From Treponema sp. (GTDB lineage Bacteria > Spirochaetota > Spirochaetia > Treponematales > UBA12059), in NCBI GenBank assembly GCA_012517645.1, contig JAAYUR010000310.1, forward strand, positions 1-5,158: a stretch of DNA of 5,158 nt, written 5' to 3'. Made by a program: the position numbers and the translations under genes. Positions 1 through 5,158 of this stretch are shown piece after piece (position 1 is the first letter of the stretch; each line of letters starts with the position of its first letter). The notes beneath the pieces were generated by a model. It did no database searches and had not been told where the DNA came from. It was given only the letters and a program-made list of their open reading frames with translations.

Positions 1-12
1 AATTGGAGCTAA

Positions 13-37
13 TTTTAAAAGTCGGTCACTTTTAAAA
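13..37. repeat. Perfect AT-rich inverted repeat, possible operator
   Basis: Two 10-base arms, TTTTAAAAGT (13-22) and ACTTTTAAAA (28-37), are exact reverse complements separated by the 5-base spacer CGGTC. Each arm also contains the 8-base palindrome TTTTAAAA. No T-run follows and the stem has almost no G/C, so it is a poor intrinsic terminator. Dyads of this size are typical of dimeric regulator sites, but this one lies about 95 bases upstream of the -35 of the predicted marR-hgcAB promoter. It could serve an activator, a divergent gene left of the window, or a second promoter. The repeat is seen directly; the function is inferred. Confidence 0.55.
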
Positions 38-132
38 GAAGCGGTAGGGCGCCGTTCCGCCGTCCAGGACGTCACATCCAGATTCCACACGTGGACATCC
101 CGGCTTAGTGATGCATTTTACATATTTTGGTA

Positions 133-161
133 TTGACATATTATTCATCATACATGATATT
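133..161 (+). promoter_or_regulatory. Putative sigma70-type promoter of the marR-hgcAB operon
   Basis: A perfect -35 hexamer TTGACA (133-138) is followed after 17 bases by GATATT (156-161), which matches the TATAAT consensus at 4 of 6 positions. The surroundings are AT-rich, unlike the rest of the window. A transcript starting near 168 would have a leader of only about 20-25 bases before the GTG at 191, leaving no room for a riboswitch. It is the only good promoter I see ahead of the four-gene plus-strand operon. It is called by motif only. Confidence 0.55.
147..158. promoter_or_regulatory. Candidate operator: small palindrome over spacer and -10
   Basis: ATCAT (147-151) and ATGAT (154-158) form a perfect inverted repeat around AC, overlapping the end of the promoter spacer and the first bases of the -10. 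The tetramer ACAT also recurs at 120, 136 and 152 at exact 16-base intervals; the first two copies are both ACATATT. MarR-family proteins usually repress their own operons by binding short palindromes over the promoter, so this position suits autoregulation by the downstream gene. The AT-rich composition makes chance occurrence possible. Confidence 0.35.
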
Positions 162-180
162 TGCGGACACCCCTCCATCG

Positions 181-185
181 AGGAG
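181..185 (+). promoter_or_regulatory. Ribosome binding site setting the GTG start of the marR-like gene
   Basis: AGGAG lies 5 bases ahead of the GTG at 191. The alternative in-frame TTG at 161 has no Shine-Dalgarno sequence and falls inside the predicted -10, so GTG 191 is the better start. Confidence 0.7.
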
Positions 186-190
186 CTCCC

Positions 191-673
191 GTGACACCGA
201 CGGCTTTACGAAATTTCCGAAGAAACCTCCGGATACTGGAACGTGAAATCGAGCAGGCCCTCCAAGCCCAGACCGAGTGCTGCGGCATTTCCTCGGCCCA
301 GTGCCACCTCCTGCTCGCCTTGGAGGAGGCCGGGTCCACCAGCATCGGCGAGCTGGCGGCGGGCTTGGAACTCGATCCCTCCACCCTCTCCCGAACCGTG
401 GACGGTCTGGTGAGGGCAGGCCTGGTGGAACGCCGGGAGGATCCGGAGAATCGGCGCAGACAGATCGTCTCTCTCAGCGGACCCGGCAAGGCCAAGGCGG
501 ACTCCATCAACGAGCGGTGCGACCTCTACTACCGGCGCATCCTCGGCGCCCTGCCGCCCGCCGACGCGGAGAACCTCCTCGCGGCCTTGCCCGTCTTGGC
601 CGAGACGCGCCGCTCGTTCCGACACGGGAACGGCGGGGCGGAGTGCTGCGTCCAAGCAGGGAGCGCATCATGA
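191..673 (+). CDS. MarR-family transcriptional regulator, Cys-rich
   Basis: This encodes a 160-residue winged-helix DNA-binding protein, a normal length for the MarR family, expected to act as a cytoplasmic dimer. An N-terminal dimerisation helix (~1-28) is followed by a helix beginning CCGISSAQCH (30-39). The helix-turn-helix comes next (SIGELAAGLELDPSTLSRTVDGLVRAGLV within ~51-79, in two helices), then the wing with the family-type acidic/arginine stretch DPENRRR (84-90). C-terminal helices (~105-140) complete the dimer interface. Cysteines are conspicuous: vicinal pairs C30-C31 and C152-C153, plus C38 and C110. Vicinal thiols suit sensing of soft metals or metalloids, or redox, but no ligand is shown by the sequence. 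The stop overlaps the hgcA start by 4 bases (ATGA), so the two are probably translationally coupled. The likely role is local control of hgcAB and of itself. Family assignment is firm; the inducer is inferred. Confidence 0.92.
   Translation: MTPTALRNFRRNLRILEREIEQALQAQTECCGISSAQCHLLLALEEAGSTSIGELAAGLELDPSTLSRTVDGLVRAGLVERREDPENRRRQIVSLSGPGKAKADSINERCDLYYRRILGALPPADAENLLAALPVLAETRRSFRHGNGGAECCVQAGSAS
658..663 (+). promoter_or_regulatory. hgcA ribosome binding site inside the marR-like gene
   Basis: AGGGAG lies 6 bases before ATG 670, within the last codons of the regulator gene. With the ATGA overlap at 670-673 it fixes the hgcA start and points to coupled translation. Confidence 0.65.
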
Positions 674-1755
674 TCGACCTTGTCCGGAAACCCGCCGGTC
701 CCGCCGAACGCCAGGCCGGATTCGCAGCTCTTTCGGAGCTCCAAGTTCCCTGGATCGAGCGCTTCCTGGTCGTCCGGGGGCGGACCGTCCCCGTACTCCG
801 CACCCGGCTGTCTCCCCGGGACAGGCTGGGGGCCGTCAAGGTCCGGTGGGGCTTCGGCCGCGGGGCGTACCGGGTGCTTCCGGGGCTCTACGCCGCCGGG
901 AAACCCGGTCCGGATTCCCCGGTCTTCGTCACGGCCAACTACAAGCTGAGCTTCGATGCCCTGCGGTCGAGCCTCGCGGGGATCGACGGGTGGGTCCTCG
1001 TGCTGGACACGAAGGGCGTCAACGTCTGGTGCGCAGCCGGCAAGGGGACCTTCGGCACCGGGGAACTGGTCTCGCGGATCGCGAAGACGCGGCTGGGCGC
1101 CCTGGTACGGCACCGGGAGCTCGTTCTGCCTCAGCTGGGGGCGACCGGCGTCTCGGCCCCGGAACTCGCCCGGAGGACGGGATGGCGGGTCGTCTGGGGG
1201 CCCGTCCGGGCCCGGGATATACGGCCCTGGCTGGAGGCCGGGCGGGTCAAGACCGAGGATATGCGCCGGATCACCTTCACCCTGCGGGAGCGCTTGGCGG
1301 TGGCCCCGGTGGAGCTGGTCCACTCCTGGCCCCTGGCCGCGGCGGGGCTGGTCCTGGCGGCCCTCTACGGACTGCCGGCGGACGGATCCTGGTCGTCCCG
1401 GGCCCTGCCCGCGGCGGTCCTCCTGGCGGGACTGGTCCCGGTGGGAGCCCTGGCCTTCCCCGCCCTCCTGCCACGGCTCCCGGGCCGGGCCTTCTCGGTG
1501 AAAGGGGCCGTGCTGGGTGCCGCCTGGGCGGCCGCCTGCGCGGCCTTCTTCGGCCTCTCGCCGACCGCGTCGGCATCGGGAATCCTGGTGGCCGCCCCGG
1601 TGACGGCCTTCCTGGGGATGAACTTCACGGGCTCCTCCACCTTCACCTGCCAGACCGGAGCCTTGGCGGAGGTGGAGAAGGGATTCTGGCCCATGGCCGC
1701 GAGCCTCGCGGCCGGACTGGTCCTGGGCGTCGTATCCCGGGCCCCGGGCGCCTAG
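670..1755 (+). CDS. hgcA: HgcA, corrinoid-dependent mercury methyltransferase
   Basis: HgcA carries a methyl-corrinoid and transfers the methyl group to Hg(II), giving methylmercury; it is anchored in the cytoplasmic membrane with the corrinoid domain inside the cell. The protein has 361 residues. The corrinoid-binding domain (~40-200) resembles the corrinoid iron-sulfur protein fold and contains the diagnostic cap-helix motif NVWCAAGK (118-125). Its Cys121 is the expected lower-axial cobalt ligand, equivalent to Cys93 of the Pseudodesulfovibrio mercurii ND132 protein. Other family-like blocks are VTANYKLSFD (87-96), LVLDTKG (110-116) and GPVRARDI (177-184). About five membrane helices follow, at roughly 220-236, 245-263, 278-296, 300-316 and 341-356, with the segment GMNFTGSSTFT (316-326) between the last two. 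The C-terminal membrane domain excludes a CdhD/AcsC acetyl-CoA pathway subunit. The protein is somewhat longer than the ND132 protein (about 340 residues), partly from its N-terminus. Cys327 sits where I recall Ser in relatives. Confidence 0.97.
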   Translation: MIDLVRKPAGPAERQAGFAALSELQVPWIERFLVVRGRTVPVLRTRLSPRDRLGAVKVRWGFGRGAYRVLPGLYAAGKPGPDSPVFVTANYKLSFDALRSSLAGIDGWVLVLDTKGVNVWCAAGKGTFGTGELVSRIAKTRLGALVRHRELVLPQLGATGVSAPELARRTGWRVVWGPVRARDIRPWLEAGRVKTEDMRRITFTLRERLAVAPVELVHSWPLAAAGLVLAALYGLPADGSWSSRALPAAVLLAGLVPVGALAFPALLPRLPGRAFSVKGAVLGAAWAAACAAFFGLSPTASASGILVAAPVTAFLGMNFTGSSTFTCQTGALAEVEKGFWPMAASLAAGLVLGVVSRAPGA

Positions 1756-1764
1756 GAGACGGCC

Positions 1765-2073
1765 ATGCGGTACGAATACCTGATGAACGGAGATAGCCTT
1801 CGCCTCGATCCGGATGCCTGCGTGGGCTGCGGGGACTGCGTCGACGTCTGCCCCCACGGGGTGTTCCGCGTGGAGAACGGAAAGGCCCGCATCGAGGACC
1901 GGGGAGCCTGCATGGAGTGCGGGGCCTGCGCGTTGAACTGCCCCGCGTCCGCCCTGAGCGTGAAGGCCGGGGTGGGCTGCGCGGCGGCCATCATCCTGGG
2001 CAAGCTCCGGGGCACCGCCCCCTCCTGCGGGGACGCCCCGTGCGCCGGGAAGGATCAGGCCGGCTGCTGCTGA
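1765..2073 (+). CDS. hgcB: HgcB, 2x[4Fe-4S] ferredoxin partner of HgcA
   Basis: HgcB is a cytoplasmic ferredoxin that supplies electrons to return the HgcA corrinoid to Co(I) and may pass Hg(II) through thiols; both genes are required for methylation in the model organisms. The protein has 102 residues. The first cluster motif is C19-x2-C22-x2-C25-x3-C29-P. The second is C49-x2-C52-x2-C55-x3-C59-P, containing the family signature CMECGAC (49-55). Beyond the clusters, Cys72 matches the conserved single Cys after the ferredoxin fold, and Cys101-Cys102 form the conserved C-terminal pair. Two further cysteines, C88 and C93, lie in the tail. ATG 1765 is preceded by AGGAG (1754-1758), which overlaps the hgcA stop; the gap to hgcA is 9 bases, so the pair is co-transcribed. 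The N-terminal MRYEYL matches the usual HgcB start better than the internal ATG at 1783. Confidence 0.97.
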   Translation: MRYEYLMNGDSLRLDPDACVGCGDCVDVCPHGVFRVENGKARIEDRGACMECGACALNCPASALSVKAGVGCAAAIILGKLRGTAPSCGDAPCAGKDQAGCC

Positions 2074-2094
2074 GGCCGCGGGAACCAATCAATC

Positions 2095-2100
2095 GGAGGT
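2095..2100 (+). promoter_or_regulatory. Strong ribosome binding site of the SDR gene
   Basis: GGAGGT sits just ahead of ATG 2104 in the 30-base gap after hgcB. No promoter or terminator is visible in that gap, which supports read-through from hgcB. Confidence 0.6.
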
Positions 2101-2103
2101 ATC

Positions 2104-2922
2104 ATGGAATCCAACAACGGGAGGGAAACCGTCGTCGTTCTCACCGGGGGCGCCCGGGGCATCGGGTACGGCTTGGCCGAAGCCTTCCTGGCCCGGGGCT
2201 GTTCCGTCGTGATCTCGGGAAGAAATGGAACGACGGTGGCGGAGGCCGTCCGCAAGTTGGACGCCGAAGCCCCGGGCCGGGCCGCGGGTACGGTCTGCGA
2301 CGTCCGGAACTACCGGGATGTACGGGGACTCTGGGACTTCGCGGCGGCCCGGTTCGGGAGGGTGGACATCTGGATCAACAACGCGGGGATCGGCCAGCCC
2401 CAGTCCGAGGTGGACTTTCTGGATCCGGACCTGGTCGGAACCATCTTCGCCACGAACTGCGCGGGAGCCCTGTACGGCTGCAAGGTAGCCCTGGCGGGCA
2501 TGAAGGCCGCGGGCCGAGGGGCCGTCTACAACATGGAAGGCCTGGGTTCCGGGGGCGAGATCGTCCGGGGCATGGCGGCCTACGGGGCCTCCAAGCGGGC
2601 CCTGGCCTACATCACCGATGCCGCGGCCCGGGAAGCCCGGGGCACCGGCGTGATCGTCGGGGCCATCCGCCCCGGCATGACCGCCACGGACCTCATCACC
2701 GCCGAGTACCGCGGAAAGCCCGAGGAATGGGCCCGGGTACGCCGGATCTTCAACATCCTTTCGGACACCGTCCAAACCATCTCGCCCTGGATCGCGGACC
2801 GGGTGCTCCGGAACCGCAGGAACGGGGCCCGGATCGTCTGGCTGACGGGCGCCAAGGCCGCGGGCCGCTTCCTGGCCGCTCCCTTCGTCCGCCGCTCGAT
2901 CTACCCGGACCAGCTCCCTTAG
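2104..2922 (+). CDS. Short-chain dehydrogenase/reductase, NYC1/NOL-like
   Basis: This 272-residue protein is a classical-size SDR, an NAD(P)H-dependent oxidoreductase with a Rossmann fold, probably cytoplasmic. The cofactor motif TGGARGIG lies at 14-21. Arg40 after the second strand (SGRN) suggests a preference for NADP(H). Further SDR landmarks are D66-V, NNAG at 92-95, N118, the catalytic pair Y160-x3-K164 (YGASK), and the RPGM segment. The usual catalytic serine about 13 residues before the Tyr is absent. The region reads NMEGLGSGG (143-151), which resembles the NMDGAGS stretch of plant chlorophyll b reductases NYC1/NOL and their bacterial relatives; Ser149 is the nearest serine. The C-terminus (~245-272) is basic and aromatic. 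The gene follows hgcB by 30 bases on the same strand with its own strong ribosome binding site, so it is probably the last gene of the operon. The substrate is unknown; a role in mercury methylation is only suggested by position. Confidence 0.9.
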   Translation: MESNNGRETVVVLTGGARGIGYGLAEAFLARGCSVVISGRNGTTVAEAVRKLDAEAPGRAAGTVCDVRNYRDVRGLWDFAAARFGRVDIWINNAGIGQPQSEVDFLDPDLVGTIFATNCAGALYGCKVALAGMKAAGRGAVYNMEGLGSGGEIVRGMAAYGASKRALAYITDAAAREARGTGVIVGAIRPGMTATDLITAEYRGKPEEWARVRRIFNILSDTVQTISPWIADRVLRNRRNGARIVWLTGAKAAGRFLAAPFVRRSIYPDQLP

Positions 2923-2958
2923 ACCCGCAGGGCGGTCGAGCGGAGCGCGCCGTTCCCC
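2923..2958. other. Short convergent intergenic gap without a clear terminator
   Basis: Only 36 G+C-rich bases separate the stops of two convergent genes. GGCG and CGCC stretches could pair weakly, but I see no stem followed by a T-run on either strand. Termination is either Rho-dependent or lies inside the opposing genes. Confidence 0.4.
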
Positions 2959-4101
2959 CTATCTCCCGATACCTTCCCAGCAGGCGTCCGCCAGCTCCTG
3001 GAACCTCAGGTGGGCTCCGGGTATGTCCTGGAACCGGTTGCAGGTGAAGGCGACCACCAGGCCCGAGGGCGGGTCCGCCCAGCCGAAGGCGCAGCCCCCC
3101 TGGCCGGAATGACCGAAGGTCTTCTCCGTGGCTCCCCGACCCATGTGACGGATCTCCCGGTCCGGGAAGGGCGAGTAGCCCCCCAGGCCGAAGCCCAGGG
3201 CCCAGCGGATCCGCATCCCCGACTGGGCGTCCGGGCCGTCCCAGCGCAGGGCCGTAGCCCTCTCCAGCGCGGCTCGGGAAAGGTATCGGCGGCCCTCAAG
3301 CTCTCCTCTGGCGCACAGCATCCGGTAGAACCGGGCCAGGTCCCGGGCGCAGGTGTTCAGGGAGGCCGCGGGCAGGTACAACCTTCGATACAGGGGGTTG
3401 GAGAAGACCCGGGCGGCGCCGATCTGGGCGGGGTCCGCGGTATGGATGCCCGAAGCCCTGCGAAGTTCGCGGAACGGGAGTCCCGGATAGCTGTTCGTCA
3501 TGCCCAAGGGCGAAAGGAACTCCCGGCGGAGGTAGTCCGCGGCGGACAAGCCGGACACCCGGCGGATGACCTCGCCCAGGACGAAGCCCCCCGTGAAGGC
3601 ATGGTAAATGGTCTTCTCCCCCGGGGCATGCTGGGGCGCCCGGGCGGCGGCGCGGCGGGCCCCGCCCCCGGGGATCAGCCAGGACAGGAGCTCCGGGAGG
3701 TCCGCCTGGGCGGGGATACCCGCCTGATGCAGGAGCACATGGGAGATCGTGACCCCCCCCTTGCCCCGGGCGCCGAAGGCGGGCCAGTACTCGGCCACCG
3801 GGGCGTCCAGGTCCAGGAGCCCCTCGTCCGCCAGCTTGTGCACGCAGGCCGCCGTTAGAGCCTTGGTGGCGGAATAGGCCGCGAAGGGGGTATCCGCCAT
3901 GACAGGCCGGAGGCCCCGGGAATCCCGGGATCCTCCCCAGCGGGACAGCACCCTCCGCTCCCCGTGCCAAACCTCGATCTGCGCCCCGAAGTGGAGGCCC
4001 CTCCGGATCTGGTCGTCGAAGACCCGGGAGGCGTTCTCGAAGCCCGGGGCGGTGAACGCGTCCGAGCCGTCCGCGGCGTGCCGCGCCCTTCCCTCGCTCA
4101 T
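2959..4101 (-). CDS. Beta-lactamase-fold serine hydrolase (class C / family VIII esterase type)
   Basis: The 380-residue protein belongs to the serine beta-lactamase-related hydrolases, which include family VIII carboxylesterases and D-amino-acid peptidases. The nucleophile motif S77-A-T-K80 (SxxK) is followed by GLLDLDAPVAEYWP (94-107) and the LLHQAGIP segment (123-130). The second catalytic motif is Y166-H-A with downstream TGGFVLGEVIRRVSG (170-184), typical of esterase-like members in which YxN is relaxed. The third is H331-S-G-Q-G-G near the C-terminus, in place of the KTG of true beta-lactamases. No signal peptide is visible, so it is probably cytoplasmic. ATG 4101 is chosen because GGGGGAG lies just upstream and the start overlaps the stop of the transporter gene by 4 bases (ATGA). 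An in-frame start near 4344 would run deep into the transporter gene and add residues with no family character. The substrate is unknown: an ester or amide, perhaps of whatever the coupled transporter moves. Confidence 0.9.
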   Translation of the reverse strand: MSEGRARHAADGSDAFTAPGFENASRVFDDQIRRGLHFGAQIEVWHGERRVLSRWGGSRDSRGLRPVMADTPFAAYSATKALTAACVHKLADEGLLDLDAPVAEYWPAFGARGKGGVTISHVLLHQAGIPAQADLPELLSWLIPGGGARRAAARAPQHAPGEKTIYHAFTGGFVLGEVIRRVSGLSAADYLRREFLSPLGMTNSYPGLPFRELRRASGIHTADPAQIGAARVFSNPLYRRLYLPAASLNTCARDLARFYRMLCARGELEGRRYLSRAALERATALRWDGPDAQSGMRIRWALGFGLGGYSPFPDREIRHMGRGATEKTFGHSGQGGCAFGWADPPSGLVVAFTCNRFQDIPGAHLRFQELADACWEGIGR

Positions 4102-5158
4102 AGCCCGGCTCCCCCCTGCTTCACCTCCCCGGTACGCACCCCGGAAAGGCACAGGAAAGAAAGCACGAAAAACACGGGGCAGACCAGGAAGATCACCGAG
4201 TAATCCCGGCCCGCCAGGTCGATGATTCGGCCGTTCAGGATCGGCCCCACCGTGCCGGCCAGGGTGGTGGCGATGAAGTAGAGCCCCGAGTAGGTTCCCA
4301 TGAGCTCCTCGTTCGTGGAGGTGTCCAGGATCATGGGAAGGCAATTCACGTTGACCAGGGCCCAGCCGAAGCCCCCGACCAGGAGCATGGCCGCCGTCAC
4401 GGGCAGGGAGGGGAAGAGCCGGATGGCGACCAGCCCCGCGGCGAAGGTGAGGAGCCCCACGGAGATGGTGATCCTGCGGCCCAGGCGCTTGGCCACGAGG
4501 CTGGCGGGCAGGGCGAAGACCAGGAAGGAGACATAGGACACCGCCAACAGCATGGCCGCCGCGGAGGGCGCCAGCCCCAGCTTCGTGACCGCGAAGGAGG
4601 AGAAGAAGGTCTCGATGGCCATGTACCCCACCATGTAGAAGAGCACCGTCAGGATAAGCAGGATCAGGCTCCGCTTGTTCTCCGCCGGAATCCCCCGGAG
4701 CTTCGCGAGGACCTTGAGCCCCCCCGGAGCCTCCGCGGCCTGGGCGAGCTCCGGAGGTTCCCGGACACTCTTGAAGAGCACCAGGACGGCGGCCATCGTG
4801 GCCAGGGCTCCGAACCAGAACGGCAGGGGCTGGTACACCGCGAAGAGAGCCCCACCGACCACGAAGGCAAGGATACCCCCGATACCGGACATGATGTTGA
4901 CCACCGCGTTCGCCTGGGATCGAAGGGCCGAGGGGAAGAGGTCCGGCAACAGGGCGAACATGGGAGTCCTCCAGAGGGCCATGCAGACCACCATGACCAG
5001 GGCGGCCCCCATCATCAGGGCGAAGGGTCCGCCCAGTTCCGAGAATCTGCCGGAAAGGCCCGCGGGAATGAGCTGGGCGCCCACGGGGATCAGGGCGAAG
5101 GCCAGGGCCGAAAGCGGCGCGAAGGCCAGGATCCAGGGCATGCGACGGCCGAACCTGG
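4098..5158 (-). CDS. MFS transporter, GPH/SLC45-like, N-terminus beyond window
   Basis: This is a Major Facilitator Superfamily permease in the cytoplasmic membrane, cut by the right edge of the window. About ten hydrophobic helices are visible: four, then a polar central loop (REPPELAQAAEAPGG and onward), then six. Helices 1-2 are therefore missing. The reading frame stays open through the edge: codons upstream of the internal ATG at 5141 read RFGRR, completing the conserved loop-2/3 motif (RFGRRMPW) of glycoside-pentoside-hexuronide and SLC45 sucrose-type transporters. The segment RTPMFALLPDLFP...RSQANAVVNIMSGIGG also fits that group. A second loop motif, KRLGRR, sits between later helices. 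The substrate is probably a sugar or related small solute moved by cation symport, but it cannot be read from the sequence. Its TGA overlaps the ATG of the serine hydrolase, so the two are coupled in an operon convergent to the hgc genes. Confidence 0.92.
   Translation of the reverse strand, partial: RFGRRMPWILAFAPLSALAFALIPVGAQLIPAGLSGRFSELGGPFALMMGAALVMVVCMALWRTPMFALLPDLFPSALRSQANAVVNIMSGIGGILAFVVGGALFAVYQPLPFWFGALATMAAVLVLFKSVREPPELAQAAEAPGGLKVLAKLRGIPAENKRSLILLILTVLFYMVGYMAIETFFSSFAVTKLGLAPSAAAMLLAVSYVSFLVFALPASLVAKRLGRRITISVGLLTFAAGLVAIRLFPSLPVTAAMLLVGGFGWALVNVNCLPMILDTSTNEELMGTYSGLYFIATTLAGTVGPILNGRIIDLAGRDYSVIFLVCPVFFVLSFLCLSGVRTGEVKQGGAGL

Noticed and set aside
13..37. Rho-independent terminator of an upstream gene
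   Set aside because: The stem is nearly all A/T and is followed by GAAGCGG rather than a T-run.
62..96. GTCCA...TGGAC inverted repeat and the CACGTG and GACGTC hexamers
   Set aside because: Short arms around a 25-base loop and six-base palindromes are expected by chance in a region of this composition.
1..190. Riboswitch or structured leader, such as a cobalamin riboswitch suited to a corrinoid protein
   Set aside because: The predicted leader is only about 20-25 bases, and no B12-box-like element or long stem is visible upstream of the regulator gene.
277..1755. A long plus-strand frame giving a 492-residue protein that includes HgcA
   Set aside because: The first ~130 residues are an out-of-frame reading of the marR-like gene, rich in Arg/Gly/Pro with no family character. 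The supported HgcA start is ATG 670 with its own ribosome binding site.
670..1755. Corrinoid iron-sulfur protein subunit (CdhD/AcsC) of the acetyl-CoA pathway
   Set aside because: The cap-helix Cys motif, the C-terminal membrane helices and the adjacent HgcB are specific to HgcA.
529..2088. A 519-residue minus-strand open frame opposite hgcAB
   Set aside because: It is a typical high-G+C shadow: low-complexity Gly/Arg/Pro-rich translation, no recognisable domain, fully antisense to hgcA and hgcB.
2104..2922. True chlorophyll b reductase
   Set aside because: The resemblance is limited to the active-site segment, the protein is short, and nothing else in the window concerns chlorophyll; only a subfamily resemblance is claimed.
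1917..3047. A 376-residue plus-strand frame across hgcB and the SDR
   Set aside because: It is an Arg/Gly/Pro-rich shadow in the wrong frame of two well-supported genes.
3010..3858. A 282-residue plus-strand frame opposite the serine hydrolase
   Set aside because: It is antisense to a gene with clear SxxK, YxH and HSG motifs; the translation has no domain character.
2959..4101. Antibiotic-resistance beta-lactamase
   Set aside because: There is no signal peptide for periplasmic export, the KTG motif is replaced by HSG, and the YxN motif is relaxed to YHA; an esterase or peptidase-like role is more likely.

Overview
The window carries a mercury-methylation locus (hgcAB) from a G+C-rich anaerobic bacterium whose lineage I cannot place from the sequence alone. 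The diagnosis rests on two adjacent genes. One encodes a corrinoid protein with the HgcA cap-helix signature NVWCAAGK followed by a five-helix membrane domain. The other encodes a small 2x[4Fe-4S] ferredoxin with the HgcB CMECGAC motif, a conserved downstream Cys, and a C-terminal Cys-Cys pair. Together these are the signature of bacteria and archaea that convert Hg(II) to methylmercury, a trait known only from anaerobes. Coding regions are strongly G+C-rich with G/C-ending codons. The first ~45 bases and bases ~110-165 are AT-rich and look regulatory.

Layout, left to right. Bases 1-190 are non-coding. They hold a perfect AT-rich inverted repeat (13-37), a sigma70-like promoter (133-161), and a small palindrome over the promoter spacer and -10. 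A plus-strand operon follows: a MarR-family regulator (191-673), hgcA (670-1755, overlapping the regulator by 4 nt), hgcB (1765-2073, 9-nt gap) and an SDR oxidoreductase (2104-2922, 30-nt gap). Only 36 bases then separate it from a convergent minus-strand operon. That operon consists of an MFS transporter that runs off the right edge (4098-5158, N-terminus missing) and a beta-lactamase-fold serine hydrolase (2959-4101, overlapping the MFS stop by 4 nt).

How the genes may work together. HgcA carries the methyl group on its corrinoid and transfers it to Hg(II); HgcB reduces the corrinoid and may help deliver mercury through its cysteines. The regulator is translationally coupled to hgcA and carries two vicinal Cys-Cys pairs plus further cysteines. 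It is therefore a plausible thiol-based metal(loid) or redox sensor that autoregulates the operon; this is inference. The SDR has an atypical active site resembling the NYC1/NOL chlorophyll b reductase-like group and has no assigned role in mercury methylation, so it is a candidate accessory gene. The MFS/hydrolase pair looks like an unrelated import-and-hydrolysis unit. The most notable feature of the window is the apparent four-gene marR-hgcA-hgcB-SDR operon with a Cys-rich dedicated regulator.
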